A DNA stretch of 64,000 nucleotides from Pseudomonadales bacterium. GTDB lineage: Bacteria; Pseudomonadota; Gammaproteobacteria; Pseudomonadales; Halieaceae. Below are positions 7,967 through 16,402 of this stretch, piece by piece (the first letter of the stretch is position 1; each line of letters begins with the position of its first letter). The stretch spans positions 1 to 64,000 of the forward strand of contig JACKNV010000010.1 in the NCBI GenBank assembly GCA_024234735.1. The letters are read 5' to 3'. The notes below the pieces were generated by a model. It saw only the letters and a program-made list of their open reading frames with translations, was not told the origin of the DNA and ran no database searches. Made by a program: the position numbers and the translations under genes.

Positions 7967-9370
7967 TCAGTCCCCCAGCTTCAGCCCGATAAACAACGGT
8001 GAGCCGCGACGGATCAGGCGCAGGGGCACGGAGCCGCCCGCGGGCAGCCCCGCCTCCACGTCCGCGTAGCTGGCGACGGACTTGATGGGCGTCGAGCCGA
8101 TCAGGGTGATCACGTCACCGGGCAGCACGCCTGCCTCGGCCGCCACCGAATCGGGGGCCACCTCGCGCACCAGCACGCCGCCGTTTATTCCCCAACGCTC
8201 CAGCAACTCCGCCGGCGCCTCCTCTACCAGCGCGCCCAGCCGGCCACCCTGGCCGGTGGCGGTACCGCTGGCAGTCAGACTGAAGCCATCCTCGGCACCC
8301 AGACCGCCCACTTCGACGTCTATCTCTTTGCGCTTCCTGTCGCGCATCACTTCCACGACCACCTCTGTCCCAGGTGTCTCCAGGCCCACCACATGGGGCA
8401 ACTGGGCGGAGGTGGGAATTTCGGTGCCGTCGAAGCTGAGAATGATATCGCCCGACTGCAGGCCGGCGTCATCGGCGGGACCACCGGGGGCCACTTCCAC
8501 CACCAGCGCACCGCGAGGCCGATCCAGACCGAAAGACTCGGCCAGGTTTTTATCGACGTCCTGTATGGTCACACCCAGCCAGCCACGTGTCACCCGACCA
8601 TCCGCCTTCAGCTGTTCGACGACATTGCGCACCACGCTGACCGGTATTGCGAAGGACAGGCCGATCGAGCCGCCACTGCGGGTAAATATCTGGGAATTGA
8701 CACCGACCACCTCGCCATCGAGGTTGAACAGCGGGCCGCCGGAATTGCCCGGATTGATGGCCACGTCGGTCTGGATAAATGGTACATAATTCTCGTTGCG
8801 CTCCGTGGGCAGGCTGCGGCCCTTGGCGCTGACGATGCCCGCCGTCACCGAATAGTCCAGGCCGAAGGGCGAGCCGATTGCCAGCACCCATTCACCCACT
8901 TCCAGTTCCCCATCTTTTCCCAGTTTCAGCACCGGCAGGTCGCTGGCTTCGATACGCAACAGCGCCAGATCCGAGCGCGGGTCGGTGCCGATCACCTCGG
9001 CGTCGAACTCACGGCGATCGCTGAGGCGTACCAGTACACTGGACGCGCCCTCCACCACGTGGTTATTGGTCACGATATAACCGTCTTCGGAAATCACGAA
9101 GCCGGAGCCCATGCCCATCTGTTCGTGATGTTGCGGCGGTGGCGCCCCGCGAAACTCGAAAAAGCGCCGCAGGTATTCGGGAATCTCGTCCGTTCCGGGG
9201 TGGCCGGGCGCCACACTGGTATCCTGCTCGACAATGATTTTCACCACCGCCGGGGAGTTCTTCTTTACGATCTCCCGGAACTCCGGCAGGGAGGCCGCCG
9301 AAAGCGCCGAATAAGCCAGCAGGACACATGCCACGGCGACAGAAGTTAGCATACGGTTGACAGGATTCAT
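7967..9370 (-). CDS. mucD: Periplasmic serine protease/chaperone, DegP family (MucD)
   Basis: Degrades or refolds damaged envelope proteins. 467 residues: signal peptide (about 1-26, ending SALSAA), trypsin-like protease with H104 (TNNHVVEG), D134 (DPRSDLALL) and S210 (NPGNSGGPLF), then two PDZ domains (about 265-355 and 385-460). ATG start with AGGAAAA upstream. It is the last gene of the rpoE-rseA-rseB-rseC-mucD cluster, as in Pseudomonas, where MucD dampens AlgU activity by removing misfolded proteins. Confidence 0.95.
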   Translation of the reverse strand: MNPVNRMLTSVAVACVLLAYSALSAASLPEFREIVKKNSPAVVKIIVEQDTSVAPGHPGTDEIPEYLRRFFEFRGAPPPQHHEQMGMGSGFVISEDGYIVTNNHVVEGASSVLVRLSDRREFDAEVIGTDPRSDLALLRIEASDLPVLKLGKDGELEVGEWVLAIGSPFGLDYSVTAGIVSAKGRSLPTERNENYVPFIQTDVAINPGNSGGPLFNLDGEVVGVNSQIFTRSGGSIGLSFAIPVSVVRNVVEQLKADGRVTRGWLGVTIQDVDKNLAESFGLDRPRGALVVEVAPGGPADDAGLQSGDIILSFDGTEIPTSAQLPHVVGLETPGTEVVVEVMRDRKRKEIDVEVGGLGAEDGFSLTASGTATGQGGRLGALVEEAPAELLERWGINGGVLVREVAPDSVAAEAGVLPGDVITLIGSTPIKSVASYADVEAGLPAGGSVPLRLIRRGSPLFIGLKLGD

Positions 9371-9408
9371 CGTGTTTTCCTAAAGCGTGTTGAAGAGAGT
9401 TGTAACAG

Positions 9409-9888
9409 TCAGCGCGGGCCGGCCACCGCTACCGCTCGCGGCAGCACTTCCAGCAAGGTGGGCTGCAGGCGCCGGTCGTGGCGGTGTCGCCAGGCGTGCC
9501 AGCGCACCAGGCCAAAGCCCAGGGCCAGGCCCAGCAGCGCCCCGATGGCCGCCCCCGCCTGGGGGGGCGCCGGCAGCACTTGCTCCGCCAGCCCCGCCGT
9601 GGCGAGCATGCACAGCAGGGGCAGCAGGTAGACCACCGCGGAGCCGCGCAGGATGACCTGCTCGGGAATACTGATGCGCACCTGATCGTTTACCTGGCAG
9701 CTATCGCGCTGCGTGGAGGGGCCGCGCAATACCCGTATATAGCCACTGCGGCCGTCACCGATGCGATTGAGCAAACCGTGGCCGCAGCCCTGGCGGGCGG
9801 CGCAACCGCCACAGGTGCTGCGGCGGATGGTCTCGACCCACAGGGCATCCGCCTCCACTGCAACCACGCGCCCGGTCTCGACCAGCAT
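9409..9888 (-). CDS. rseC: SoxR-reducing/RseC (MucC) family membrane protein
   Basis: 159 residues. The N-terminal cytoplasmic part holds a cysteine cluster, C26-x2-C29-x5-C35, typical of RseC/RsxC-type redox proteins. Two transmembrane segments follow (about 82-100 and 108-128), then a basic tail. It sits between rseB and mucD, starts 1 bp after the rseB stop, and is the MucC equivalent. Its exact role in sigma-E control is modest and not well defined; relatives help keep SoxR reduced. Confidence 0.88.
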   Translation of the reverse strand: MLVETGRVVAVEADALWVETIRRSTCGGCAARQGCGHGLLNRIGDGRSGYIRVLRGPSTQRDSCQVNDQVRISIPEQVILRGSAVVYLLPLLCMLATAGLAEQVLPAPPQAGAAIGALLGLALGFGLVRWHAWRHRHDRRLQPTLLEVLPRAVAVAGPR

Positions 9889-9889
9889 A

Positions 9890-10846
9890 TCAGTGCCCGA
9901 CTCCGATCGAATCGGCGACCATCCTGGCGGTATTCAGCGGCACTTCACCGATCACGGTGACCAGTACCGGCTGGCCGCCCAGGTGCATACCCCGGGTATA
10001 GGACGTGGTACCACCGGAACTGACCACGCCCTCTCCCGGCCGGATATCCTGGCCCAGCGGTTCGAGGAACACGGAAAACACCGCCAGGCCATCGGTGTAG
10101 GTGCGACGCCCCGAGGTCGCCTGGGGAAGATCGGTGAGGGTGAACCCCAGTGGCAGCCAGCCCACGTTCCATTGCGCCGCCGGGGCCGCCGCGGCCTGCT
10201 CCGGCGCGGGGTGAGTGTGGCGGGCCACGTGCACCAGGCGGGTCTCCTCGGTGGCGGCTTCATCCTGAGCGTAGGAGAGGCTGGCAAACTGGAATTTCTC
10301 CAGAACCTTGCCTCCCCGGCCCATTGTCTGGCTTTTCAACAGCAGGCCGGTCTCCCGGTCCAGTTCCATCCTGTAGCCATAGCGATACATGTCACGCGGC
10401 TCGATGTGCACCTGCACCGCCTGGCGCCCGGCGACCAGTTCCCCGTCGCTGACACGAAAACGGTAGTAGCTGGCAAGGCCGCACTCGCCGGACTGCAATT
10501 CGGCGCCAATGCGCAGCAGCCGGTGTCCGGGGTGCACGCACTCCAGCGGATGATCGACGCGCAACACCTCGGCGCCCTGGCCGGTGAGCTCGATCAGGCG
10601 CTCCGATACCAGCCCGTCGGTAACCGAGTGGGATATCTGCATGGCCTGCATGTCATCGCCGCGCTGGAAGGTCACTACCCCGTGATAGCTCACCTGGTTG
10701 ACGCTGCGGGACATCTTGTCCAGCCAGGCCAGGGCCTCGGCGTCGGCCCCCGTACAGCTCGCGGCAGCGGCGACGCCCGAGGCCAGGCAGGCCACGGCGA
10801 GCAGCAGCTGCCGGCTGCCGCGCTTCAGCTTGTATGAGATAGCCCC
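9890..10846 (-). CDS. rseB: Sigma-E regulatory protein RseB (MucB)
   Basis: Periplasmic protein that binds RseA and protects it from proteolysis until envelope stress or lipid signals release it. About 318 residues with an N-terminal signal peptide (KLKRGSRQLLLAVACLASG) and the two-domain MucB/RseB fold (SYHGVVTFQRG near the N-terminus, SSGGTTSYTRGMHLGG near the C-terminus). The start is probably TTG at 10846: AGGAG, overlapping the rseA stop region, precedes it. An in-frame ATG at 10894 would overlap rseA by about 40 bp and put 16 extra residues before the signal peptide. Confidence 0.9.
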   Translation of the reverse strand, partial: GAISYKLKRGSRQLLLAVACLASGVAAAASCTGADAEALAWLDKMSRSVNQVSYHGVVTFQRGDDMQAMQISHSVTDGLVSERLIELTGQGAEVLRVDHPLECVHPGHRLLRIGAELQSGECGLASYYRFRVSDGELVAGRQAVQVHIEPRDMYRYGYRMELDRETGLLLKSQTMGRGGKVLEKFQFASLSYAQDEAATEETRLVHVARHTHPAPEQAAAAPAAQWNVGWLPLGFTLTDLPQATSGRRTYTDGLAVFSVFLEPLGQDIRPGEGVVSSGGTTSYTRGMHLGGQPVLVTVIGEVPLNTARMVADSIGVGH

Positions 10847-10856
10847 CAAGCGAGCG

Positions 10857-11441
10857 CTACTCCTGAATCGTCGGCACGCGGGCAAAAGGCACAAGGCCGG
10901 TCGGGGAGTTCAGCGCCGCGTGCTCGGCGTGCTCCTGCATGTACTTGTGCAGGCGCTGGCGCGCCAGCTCCCGGTAGGCGGTACCCGTGGCGGGCTGCAG
11001 CGCGGGCACGGAACGGGTGCCATAGCTGGCCTGCACCGACGTGGCTCCCAGGCTGTTGACCATGCCCACGGGCGACACGCTGCCCGCGACGGCCTGGGTA
11101 GGGTAGGTTTCACTGTCGATACTCGCCAGCTGTTGCCCGCCCAGCACCACCACGGCGGTGACCGACGCGGCCACGGCCACGCTTGTCAGCGGTTGCAACA
11201 GGCGCCGGCCCAGACCCGGCGCGGCCGGCTCCGCTATGGCCTGGCGCACCCGGGCGGAAATGTCCAGCTGCGGATGCGCGGGCCGCTGCCCCGAGGTCGC
11301 GGCGCGCACCAGATTGTAGCGCGTCCATACCTGCCGCAACTGCTCGTCGTCACCGATACGCGACAGCAGTCGCTGGAACTCCAGTTCGTTGGCCTCATCG
11401 TCCAGCAGTGCCGATAACGACTCTCGCATTTTGTCACTCAT
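10857..11441 (-). CDS. rseA: Anti-sigma-E factor RseA (MucA)
   Basis: Inner-membrane anti-sigma factor that holds RpoE/AlgU inactive and is cleaved during envelope stress. 194 residues: N-terminal anti-sigma domain (1-70, SLSALLDDEANELEF), a single transmembrane helix (about 83-105) and a periplasmic tail ending PFARVPTIQE. ATG at 11441 is supported by AAGGAAAGGA just upstream; the 56 in-frame codons before it have no family character. It lies downstream of rpoE in the same transcript. Confidence 0.94.
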   Translation of the reverse strand: MSDKMRESLSALLDDEANELEFQRLLSRIGDDEQLRQVWTRYNLVRAATSGQRPAHPQLDISARVRQAIAEPAAPGLGRRLLQPLTSVAVAASVTAVVVLGGQQLASIDSETYPTQAVAGSVSPVGMVNSLGATSVQASYGTRSVPALQPATGTAYRELARQRLHKYMQEHAEHAALNSPTGLVPFARVPTIQE

Positions 11442-11518
11442 TGGTTCCTTTCCTTCGTGCCTGAACACGCTGTCGGTCTGCCTGGCGGCGCCCGGGGCCG
11501 CCCTGCCGGGTGTGAACC

Positions 11519-12103
11519 TCACGCCACACCCTCTATTTGCTCTTTCACCCGGCTGTCTATTGCCTCGCGCGCCCGGAAAATACGCGATCGCACGGTACCC
11601 ACGGGACAATCCATGATATCGGCGATATCCTCATAACTCAGACCATCAAATTCCCGTAAAGTTACCGCAGTGCGCAAATCATCAGGCAGCGCGCTGATTG
11701 CCTGTTCGACGACTGCCTTCAGCTCCGCGCCGAACAGGGCGTTTTCCGGCGTCTCGATCTCGTGCAGGCCGCCGGCGCTTTCATAATGCTCGGCATCCTC
11801 GGGATCGACATCCGAGCTGGGCGGCCTCCTGGAGCGTGACACCAGGTAGTTCTTGGCGGTGTTGATCGCAATGCGGTAGAGCCAGGTATAGAAGGCGCTG
11901 TCCCCGCGAAACCTCGGCAGCGCCCTGAAAGCCTTGATGAACGCCTCCTGGGCCACGTCCTGCACCTCGTCCGCATCGCTTACATAACGACCGACCAGAC
12001 CGAATATACGGTGCTGGTATTTCAGCACCAACAGGTCGAAAGCACGCGTGTCGCCCCGCTGTGCCCTGGCGACAAGCTGCTGGTCCGTCTCCTCGGCAGT
12101 CAC
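11519..12103 (-). CDS. rpoE: RNA polymerase sigma factor RpoE (AlgU/AlgT type)
   Basis: ECF sigma factor for envelope stress. 194 residues from GTG at 12103. Region 2 contains FDLLVLKYQHRIFGL, DVAQEAFIKAFRALPRFRGD and FYTWLYRIAINTAKN. Region 4 has TLREFDGLSYEDIADIM and CPVGTVRSRIFRAREAID, almost the AlgU sequence. GTG at 12103 aligns residue for residue with the AlgU start and leaves about 8 bp to GAGAGG; another GTG at 12112 lies too close to that site. It heads the sigma-E operon and has a sigma-E-like promoter upstream. Confidence 0.96.
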   Translation of the reverse strand: MTAEETDQQLVARAQRGDTRAFDLLVLKYQHRIFGLVGRYVSDADEVQDVAQEAFIKAFRALPRFRGDSAFYTWLYRIAINTAKNYLVSRSRRPPSSDVDPEDAEHYESAGGLHEIETPENALFGAELKAVVEQAISALPDDLRTAVTLREFDGLSYEDIADIMDCPVGTVRSRIFRAREAIDSRVKEQIEGVA

Positions 12104-12165
12104 GCCCTGCACCTCTCCCTAGTCCACGACATCACTGCCCCGCCGGCGAACCGGCCATTGCGCCA

Positions 12166-12192
12166 GTAGACAGCAAAAAGCGCGACAAGTTC
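12166..12192 (-). promoter_or_regulatory. Sigma-E-type promoter of rpoE (autoregulatory)
   Basis: On the minus strand GAACTT (12187-12192), a 15-bp spacer and GTCTAC (12166-12171) match the sigma-E/AlgU consensus (GAACTT, then TCTRA-like). It lies about 62 bp before the rpoE start, as expected for self-activation. A second GGAACTT near 12237-12243 has no fitting -10. Confidence 0.7.
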
Positions 12193-12362
12193 GCCAGCGC
12201 CCGGCGCGGCCGCCCGGAAAGCGGCGAAGCTATGACTGAAGTTCCTCAACAGGGCAATTCCTTAATGCCCGCCGGCTCGTATATACTCATCTCTGGCGGT
12301 GTGCTAAGTGTTTGACGCGCATCATATAATTTCCGCTCCAGACGCAGCAAGCACAAGGGGCC

Positions 12363-13985
12363 ATGGCAACCCTACACCAACACGACGTGCTCATCATCGG
12401 CACCGGCGCAGCCGGCCTGAGTCTGGCCCTGCACCTGCCCGCACACCTGCGCATCGCGCTCATTTGCAAAGGGCAGTTGAACGAGGGTTCCACCTACTGG
12501 GCCCAGGGCGGCATGGCCGCCGTACTGCACACCCGCGACACCGTCAACTCCCACGTGGAGGACACCCTGGCCGCCGGCGCCGGCCTGTGCCACCGCGAGG
12601 CGGTGGAATTCACGGTCAACAACAGTCGCCGCTGCGTGGAGTGGCTGGTATCCCAGGGGGTCGACTTCGACCTGCGCGAAGACCAGCACAGCATCGAGCA
12701 GCGGGAATTTCACCTCACCATGGAAGGCGGGCACAGCCATCGTCGCATCATCCACGCCGCCGATCGCACCGGGCGGGCGATATCCGAGGTGCTCACCGAG
12801 AAGGCCATGGCCGCGGACAATATCCAGTTGTTCCCGCGGCGGGTCGCCGTCGATCTGGTCGTGAGCCAAGGACGCTGTCAGGGCGCCTATATTCTCGACC
12901 GCGACAACGAGCGGGTGGAACTGTTCCAGGCGCGCGCCGTCGTGCTCGCCACCGGCGGGGCCAGCAAGGCCTACCTCTACACCAGCAACCCGGACGGCGC
13001 CAGTGGCGACGGTATCGCCATGGCATGGCGCGCCGGTTGCAGGGTGGCCAACCTGGAGTTCAACCAGTTCCACCCCACCTGCCTGTATCACCCCGAGGCC
13101 AAGTCCTTCCTGATCACCGAGGCCATCCGCGGCGAGGGTGGACGGCTGCTGCTGCCCGACGGCAGCCGCTTCATGCAGCGCTTCGACGAACGCGCCGAAC
13201 TGGCGCCGCGGGATATCGTGGCGCGGGCGATAGACCACGAGATGAAACGCCTGGGGGCCGACTGCGTATTCCTGGATATTTCCCACAAACCCCGGGAGTT
13301 TCTCGAAAGCCACTTTCCCACCATCACTGAACGCTGTGCCGAGCTGGGTATCGACATCGCCGCCGAGCCCATCCCGGTGGTGCCGGCCGCCCACTACACC
13401 TGCGGCGGGGTAGTGGTCGACACCCGCGGGCGCACCGACCTGCCCGGGCTATACGCCATCGGCGAAACCTCCTGCACCGGCCTGCACGGGGCCAACCGCA
13501 TGGCCAGTAATTCGCTGCTGGAATGCATCGTGTACGCCGAGTCGGCTGCCCGCGACATCGCCGGGTCGCTGCCCGGGGTGCCGGCGCCGGCGCTCGCCAG
13601 GCCCTGGGACGAAAGCAAGGTAACCGATTCCGATGAAGATGTGGTGATTTCCCACAACTGGGACGAACTGCGGCGCTTCATGTGGGACTACGTCGGCATC
13701 GTGCGCACCAACAAACGCCTGCAGCGCGCCGTGCACAGGGTCGAGCTGCTGCAGGCGGAAATCGCCGAGTACTACGGCAACTACAAGGTGAGTAACGACC
13801 TGCTGGAATTGCGCAACCTGGCGATGGTGGCGGAACTGATGATCCGCTGCGCCATCTCCAGGCGGGAAAGTCGCGGCCTGCATTACACCCTGGACTACCC
13901 CGGGCTGGCGCCGGAGGCAGTGGATACCATCCTCACCCCGGGCAACTCAACGCTGCAGGCTGAGCCGCACCCGAAGCCTGCGTAG
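12363..13985 (+). CDS. nadB: L-aspartate oxidase
   Basis: FAD enzyme oxidising L-aspartate to iminoaspartate, first step of NAD biosynthesis; uses oxygen or fumarate. 540 residues. The FAD-binding GTGAAGLSLAL is near residue 13, and the catalytic region includes GGHSHRRIIHAADRTG and the HPTCLYHPEA segment of the fumarate reductase/aspartate oxidase family. The C-terminal helical domain follows RRFMWDYVGIVR. ATG preceded by AAGGGG. Divergent from rpoE, as in Pseudomonas. The last 39 bp overlap ygfX on the opposite strand. A TATAAT at 12325-12330 may be a -10, but its -35 is unclear. Confidence 0.97.
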   Translation: MATLHQHDVLIIGTGAAGLSLALHLPAHLRIALICKGQLNEGSTYWAQGGMAAVLHTRDTVNSHVEDTLAAGAGLCHREAVEFTVNNSRRCVEWLVSQGVDFDLREDQHSIEQREFHLTMEGGHSHRRIIHAADRTGRAISEVLTEKAMAADNIQLFPRRVAVDLVVSQGRCQGAYILDRDNERVELFQARAVVLATGGASKAYLYTSNPDGASGDGIAMAWRAGCRVANLEFNQFHPTCLYHPEAKSFLITEAIRGEGGRLLLPDGSRFMQRFDERAELAPRDIVARAIDHEMKRLGADCVFLDISHKPREFLESHFPTITERCAELGIDIAAEPIPVVPAAHYTCGGVVVDTRGRTDLPGLYAIGETSCTGLHGANRMASNSLLECIVYAESAARDIAGSLPGVPAPALARPWDESKVTDSDEDVVISHNWDELRRFMWDYVGIVRTNKRLQRAVHRVELLQAEIAEYYGNYKVSNDLLELRNLAMVAELMIRCAISRRESRGLHYTLDYPGLAPEAVDTILTPGNSTLQAEPHPKPA

Positions 13986-14369
13986 AGCATCGGGCGGTAC
14001 GCTGTCGGCGAACACCCACAGGACGCCGCGCCGCCCACCGGACACTTCGGCCCACCGCAGGCATACGCCCCAGGGAGGACAACAACTGCCCGGCAAAACC
14101 TCTATCGGGACGCTGCCACCGGCGCCGTGCAGGGCCCAGCGACCCTCCCGCCAGCTCAGCGCAGCGACGGTGTCACCACGAAATCCGCCGACATAACACC
14201 AGGCCCCCGGCACCAACAGAACCAGGGCGAGGCCGGAATGGCCGCGCGCAACGATCAGCAGGACGCTGGCGACCAGGCAGATGCCCAGCAGCGCGTAAAG
14301 GCGCGCCCGGAGCCGGGATCTAGCGATCGGCAGGATGAGTGCGGGCGAAGTCGAGTACCTGGCGGACAA
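13947..14369 (-). CDS. YgfX family membrane protein
   Basis: Up to 140 residues: basic N-terminus, two hydrophobic segments (about 24-42 and 45-60 of the longest form) and a soluble C-terminal part with LSWREGRWALHGAGG and VFADSVPPDALRRLRVRL. Position after sdhE and overall architecture match YgfX (CptA), linked in E. coli to SdhE and cytoskeletal effects. The start is uncertain: the TTG at 14369 overlaps sdhE by 50 bp; a non-ATG start about 12 codons later would fit family length better. The 3' end overlaps nadB tail-to-tail. Confidence 0.7.
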   Translation of the reverse strand: MSARYSTSPALILPIARSRLRARLYALLGICLVASVLLIVARGHSGLALVLLVPGAWCYVGGFRGDTVAALSWREGRWALHGAGGSVPIEVLPGSCCPPWGVCLRWAEVSGGRRGVLWVFADSVPPDALRRLRVRLSLQR

Positions 14370-14583
14370 TGGCGGCGAGCTCCTGGTCCTGGGGTTGCTG
14401 GCGACCCAGGAACCAGGCGAACAGGTCCTGGTCCTCGCAACCCATCAGCTGCTGGAACCGCCGCCGGTCGTCAGCGCCCAGGCCGGCGTAGCGCGCCATT
14501 ACAAAAGGCTCCAGCACCAGGTCCAGCTCCAGCATGCCGCGCCGGGCGGCCCAGCGCATGCGATTGATTTCCTCGTCCGTCAT
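14320..14583 (-). CDS. sdhE: FAD assembly factor SdhE
   Basis: Small soluble factor promoting covalent attachment of FAD to succinate dehydrogenase/fumarate reductase flavoproteins. 87 residues from ATG at 14583. The key RGMLELD motif (R15-G16...E19) is intact, followed by LGADDRRRFQQLMGCEDQDL, the family core. A GAGAGGGG site precedes the ATG pair at 14583/14586; an in-frame start 10 codons upstream is less likely. Divergent from ygfZ and followed by ygfX, the usual arrangement. Confidence 0.92.
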   Translation of the reverse strand: MTDEEINRMRWAARRGMLELDLVLEPFVMARYAGLGADDRRRFQQLMGCEDQDLFAWFLGRQQPQDQELAAIVRQVLDFARTHPADR

Positions 14584-14672
14584 CATGCCCCTCTCGCGGC
14601 CCATGCCGTTCATCACAGCGCGCCAGTATAGCTTCCTTTTGAGTCACATGTTCGCGCCGGCAGGCGCGGCTA

Positions 14673-14701
14673 CTGACAGGGCGGCGGCCAGGCCCTATGA
14701 T
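14673..14701 (+). promoter_or_regulatory. Sigma-70 promoter for ygfZ
   Basis: CTGACA (14673-14678), 17-bp spacer, TATGAT (14696-14701); each hexamer matches consensus at five of six positions. Predicted transcription start is near 14708, giving a leader of about 23 bases to the TTG at 14731 with GCGAGG at 14715-14721. Confidence 0.6.
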
Positions 14702-14730
14702 GGGCTCCCGCCCCAGCGAGGTTGTACCCC

Positions 14731-15672
14731 TTGAACTGTTGTTTCGCCGTCCTGGAAAAAGAAGCCCTGTTGTCAGTGGAGGGCCCCGATGCCCTGCAGT
14801 TCCTGCAGGGACAACTGACCTGTGACACCCGAAAACTCGACATCCACAGGGCCCTGCCCGGGCTCTACTGCACCCCCCAGGGGCGGGTGATCTGCGATGT
14901 CCTGCTGGTACAGCTGGCGACGGATCGCATTGGCATGCGCCTGCGGCGCGATCTGCGCGACGCCAGTGCCGCGCTGCTGGCCAAATACATAGTCTTTTCC
15001 AGGGCGCGACTACAGGCCGAAGCTGACGATTGGGCGGTGCTCGGATGCTGGGGGACGGACGCCGGCGCAGCACTTGGGGAGACTTTCGGCACGCTGCCGC
15101 AAGGCCTTTACGCGAGCGCCGGCAACGGCGCCTCCCTGCTGGTACAGACCGATACCGGGGGCGAAATGTTCGAGTGCCTGTTGCCGCTCGCCGACGCCGA
15201 AACCATCCTGGAGAAGCTGGCCCGGGTGGCCGCTCCCGCGGCCGCGACCGGGTGGGAAGCGCGCCAGGTTGTGGCCGGTGCAGCGCGTATTGAGGCGGCG
15301 ACCAGCGGCGAATTCATCCCGCAGATGCTCAACTACGACCTCAGCGGGCATATCAGTTTCAACAAAGGCTGTTACACCGGCCAGGAGGTGGTGGCCCGCA
15401 TGCACTACCGTGGCAAGCCCAAGCGGCGCCTGCATCTGGCCACCCTGCCTGCCGCCGGCGAGCGCGGCGAGGCTCCCGCCCCCGGGGCCAGGCTGGTAAC
15501 CGTCGACGGCCAGAACGCCGGCACTGTCGTCAATGCCGTCCCGGACAGTGCCGGACCCTGGCAATTGCTGGTCACCGCGACCCACCAGGGAGTGGAGCAG
15601 GGCCTGCGTCTGGAGGATACCAGTGGCCCCCTGCTGCAGATCGGTGAACTACCCTACCCGGTGCCGCAGTGA
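14731..15672 (+). CDS. ygfZ: tRNA-modifying/Fe-S repair protein YgfZ
   Basis: Folate-binding protein of the GcvT-like family needed for activity of several Fe-S enzymes such as MiaB. About 313 residues with the signature KGCYTGQE (C214) and the N-terminal VEGPDALQFLQGQLTCD that begins the aminomethyltransferase-like fold. The start is taken as TTG at 14731, 9 bp after GCGAGG; TTG at 14722 abuts that site and is unlikely. Own promoter upstream; convergent with ung. Confidence 0.92.
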   Translation: MNCCFAVLEKEALLSVEGPDALQFLQGQLTCDTRKLDIHRALPGLYCTPQGRVICDVLLVQLATDRIGMRLRRDLRDASAALLAKYIVFSRARLQAEADDWAVLGCWGTDAGAALGETFGTLPQGLYASAGNGASLLVQTDTGGEMFECLLPLADAETILEKLARVAAPAAATGWEARQVVAGAARIEAATSGEFIPQMLNYDLSGHISFNKGCYTGQEVVARMHYRGKPKRRLHLATLPAAGERGEAPAPGARLVTVDGQNAGTVVNAVPDSAGPWQLLVTATHQGVEQGLRLEDTSGPLLQIGELPYPVPQ

Positions 15673-15688
15673 GGCGGCGGGCCCTTGT

Positions 15689-16402
15689 TCAGACGGCCTG
15701 CGGTAACCGCCAGTCTATGGCTTCGCGCCCCCTGGAGAGCAGATATTCGTTGGCCGCGACAAAGTGCCCGCAGCCGAAAAAGCCGCGGTGCGCGCTCAGG
15801 GGCGAGGGGTGGGGCGCGGCCAGCACGCAATGGCGGCGGCGATCAATCAGGGCGCCCTTGCGCTGAGCATAGCTACCCCACAGCATGAACACGACGGCCT
15901 CGCACTCGCGATTGACGACATCGATCACCCGATCGGTAAAGGTCTCCCAGCCCTTGCCCTGGTGGGAGGCGGCCCGGCCACACTCAACGGACAGCACGCT
16001 GTTGAGTAGGAGCACGCCCTGATCGGCCCATGCTGTGAGGTCGCCGTGGTGCGGCATGGGGTGACCCAGTTCATCGTGGATCTCCCGGTAGATGTTCTGC
16101 AGCGACGGCGGCACCTTTACTCCCGGGCGCACCGAAAAGCACAACCCGTGGGCCTGCCCCTCACCGTGATAGGGATCCTGGCCGAGGATGACCACTTTCA
16201 CTCGCTGCAGCGGCGTGTGGGCAAAAGCCGCAAAGATTTCCTCGCCAGGCGGGAAAACGCGCTTGCCGGCACGCTTCTCGGCCTGCAGGAAACTGCGCAA
16301 CTGCGCCATGTACGGCAGGCTGAACTCCTCCTCCAGCTGCGCCAGCCAGCTGGGCTCGAGTTGCACCGCTCTGCCCTGCCCTCCCACCGCCCCGGCCTTC
16401 AA
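15689..16402 (-). CDS. ung: Uracil-DNA glycosylase, family 1
   Basis: Removes uracil from DNA. Up to 237 residues. The water-activating motif GQDPYHGEGQAHGL (D76 in the longest form) and the DNA-intercalation motif HPSPLSAHRGFFGCGHF are intact. The longest form starts at TTG 16402, overlapping the fbiC stop as TTGA; GTG at 16366, after a G-rich stretch, would give a more typical length. Either way it is the last gene of the F420 operon by position, with no gap, an uncommon neighbourhood for ung. Confidence 0.95.
   Translation of the reverse strand: MKAGAVGGQGRAVQLEPSWLAQLEEEFSLPYMAQLRSFLQAEKRAGKRVFPPGEEIFAAFAHTPLQRVKVVILGQDPYHGEGQAHGLCFSVRPGVKVPPSLQNIYREIHDELGHPMPHHGDLTAWADQGVLLLNSVLSVECGRAASHQGKGWETFTDRVIDVVNRECEAVVFMLWGSYAQRKGALIDRRRHCVLAAPHPSPLSAHRGFFGCGHFVAANEYLLSRGREAIDWRLPQAV

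Noticed and set aside
12237..12243. Second sigma-E -35 (GGAACTT) upstream of rpoE
   Set aside because: No TCTRA-like -10 occurs at 15-17 bp downstream on the minus strand.
12312..12330. TTGACG and TATAAT before nadB read as a sigma-70 promoter
   Set aside because: The two hexamers are only 7 bp apart, far from the required 16-18. TATAAT may still be a -10 with another, unseen -35.
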